From positions 37,489 through 101,488 of the forward strand of contig JAUSMR010000153.1 in NCBI GenBank assembly GCA_030645955.1: a stretch of DNA of 64,000 nucleotides, written 5' to 3'. The notes under the pieces were generated by a model. The model searched no databases. It was not told the DNA's origin and saw only the letters and a list, made by a program, of their open reading frames with translations. Shown here piece by piece: positions 63,945 to 64,000 of the stretch. The stretch comes from Gallionella sp. Lineage in GTDB: Bacteria > Pseudomonadota > Gammaproteobacteria > Burkholderiales > Gallionellaceae. Both the position numbers and the translations under genes were made by a program. Numbering within the stretch: the first letter of the stretch is position 1; each line of letters starts with the position of its first letter.

Positions 63945-64000
63945 TTAAGCGAGCAGATGCTTGATGTATTCGCGCTCTTCCTGAAGCTCCTTCAGCGTGA
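63945..64000 (-). CDS. C-terminus of an unidentified gene (cut by right edge)
   Basis: The last 17 codons read TLKELQEEREYIKHLLA before a TAA at 63945-63947. The tail is helical and charged and too short to assign. It would be transcribed towards fumA. Confidence 0.5.
   Translation of the reverse strand, partial: TLKELQEEREYIKHLLA

Overview
The window reads as the chromosome of a chemolithoautotrophic, sulfur-oxidising betaproteobacterium. Gallionellaceae (Sideroxydans/Gallionella-like) is my best guess; it is an inference from gene content, since no rRNA is present. Supporting content: a dsrABEFHCMK operon of the oxidative (reverse) type with dsrEFH, soxYZ, flavocytochrome c sulfide dehydrogenase, several sulfur-carrier proteins, hopanoid/squalene genes hpnCDE and type IV pilus pilU.

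Layout. 1-5.3 kb (minus): dsrA-B-E-F-H-C-M-K, cut by the left edge inside dsrK. 5.6-8.9 kb (plus, divergent): a small conserved protein, a Cas6/Cmx6-like RAMP protein with no CRISPR array, a DsrC/TusE homologue lacking both reactive cysteines (RspA type), a tandem TusA protein, an unknown protein and a TauD-like dioxygenase. 9-14.8 kb (minus): FadL-type porin, dsrE2, tusA, a DUF302 protein, fccB, fccA, soxZ and soxY. 15-20.2 kb: purT, class I aldolase, a DUF3014 protein and a MerR-PAS-adenylate cyclase fusion with a set of TAGACAG boxes upstream. 20.4-30.2 kb: EamA transporter, dapC-dapD-pilU-dapE-prmB, then hpnC-hpnD-hpnE. 30.3-32.1 kb: an IS110 element whose 5' non-coding end folds like a bridge RNA. 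32-50.6 kb (minus): CYTH-CHAD protein, then a copper/silver resistance island (SHOCT, YHS proteins, DUF2933, CopA-type ATPase, HD-GYP, CusF, CusA, CusB, CusC, DUF411) interrupted by an alpha-glucan phosphorylase. 50.7-57.5 kb: a patchy accessory stretch (MtfA, PAS remnant, small HTH protein, orphan defective ArsD, spermidine-synthase-like protein, YkgJ, tandem SagB oxidoreductase, secreted ZU5-like protein). 57.5-64 kb (minus): HpcH-type lyase, OadA/PycB, biotin carboxylase, class I fumarase with a C-terminal frameshift, and the tail of one more gene.

How the genes work together. FccAB and SoxYZ handle sulfide and thiosulfate in the periplasm. TusA/DsrE2, DsrEFH and DsrC relay sulfane sulfur in the cytoplasm to DsrAB, and DsrMK links DsrC to the membrane. 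The plus-strand block facing dsrA adds TusA- and TusE-like sulfur carriers next to an RNA-binding-type (Cas6-fold) protein, which is the most unusual association in the window. The copper island combines cytosolic export (CopA) with periplasm-to-outside efflux (CusCBA and CusF).

A second theme is repeats. Several families of short palindromic elements lie between genes, and at least six genes (dapC, hpnE, copA, cusA, cusB and the DUF411 gene) carry what look like such elements inside the reading frame without breaking it. Two eroded copies of the CopA C-terminus show past rearrangement in the metal island. I saw no tRNA, rRNA or CRISPR array.
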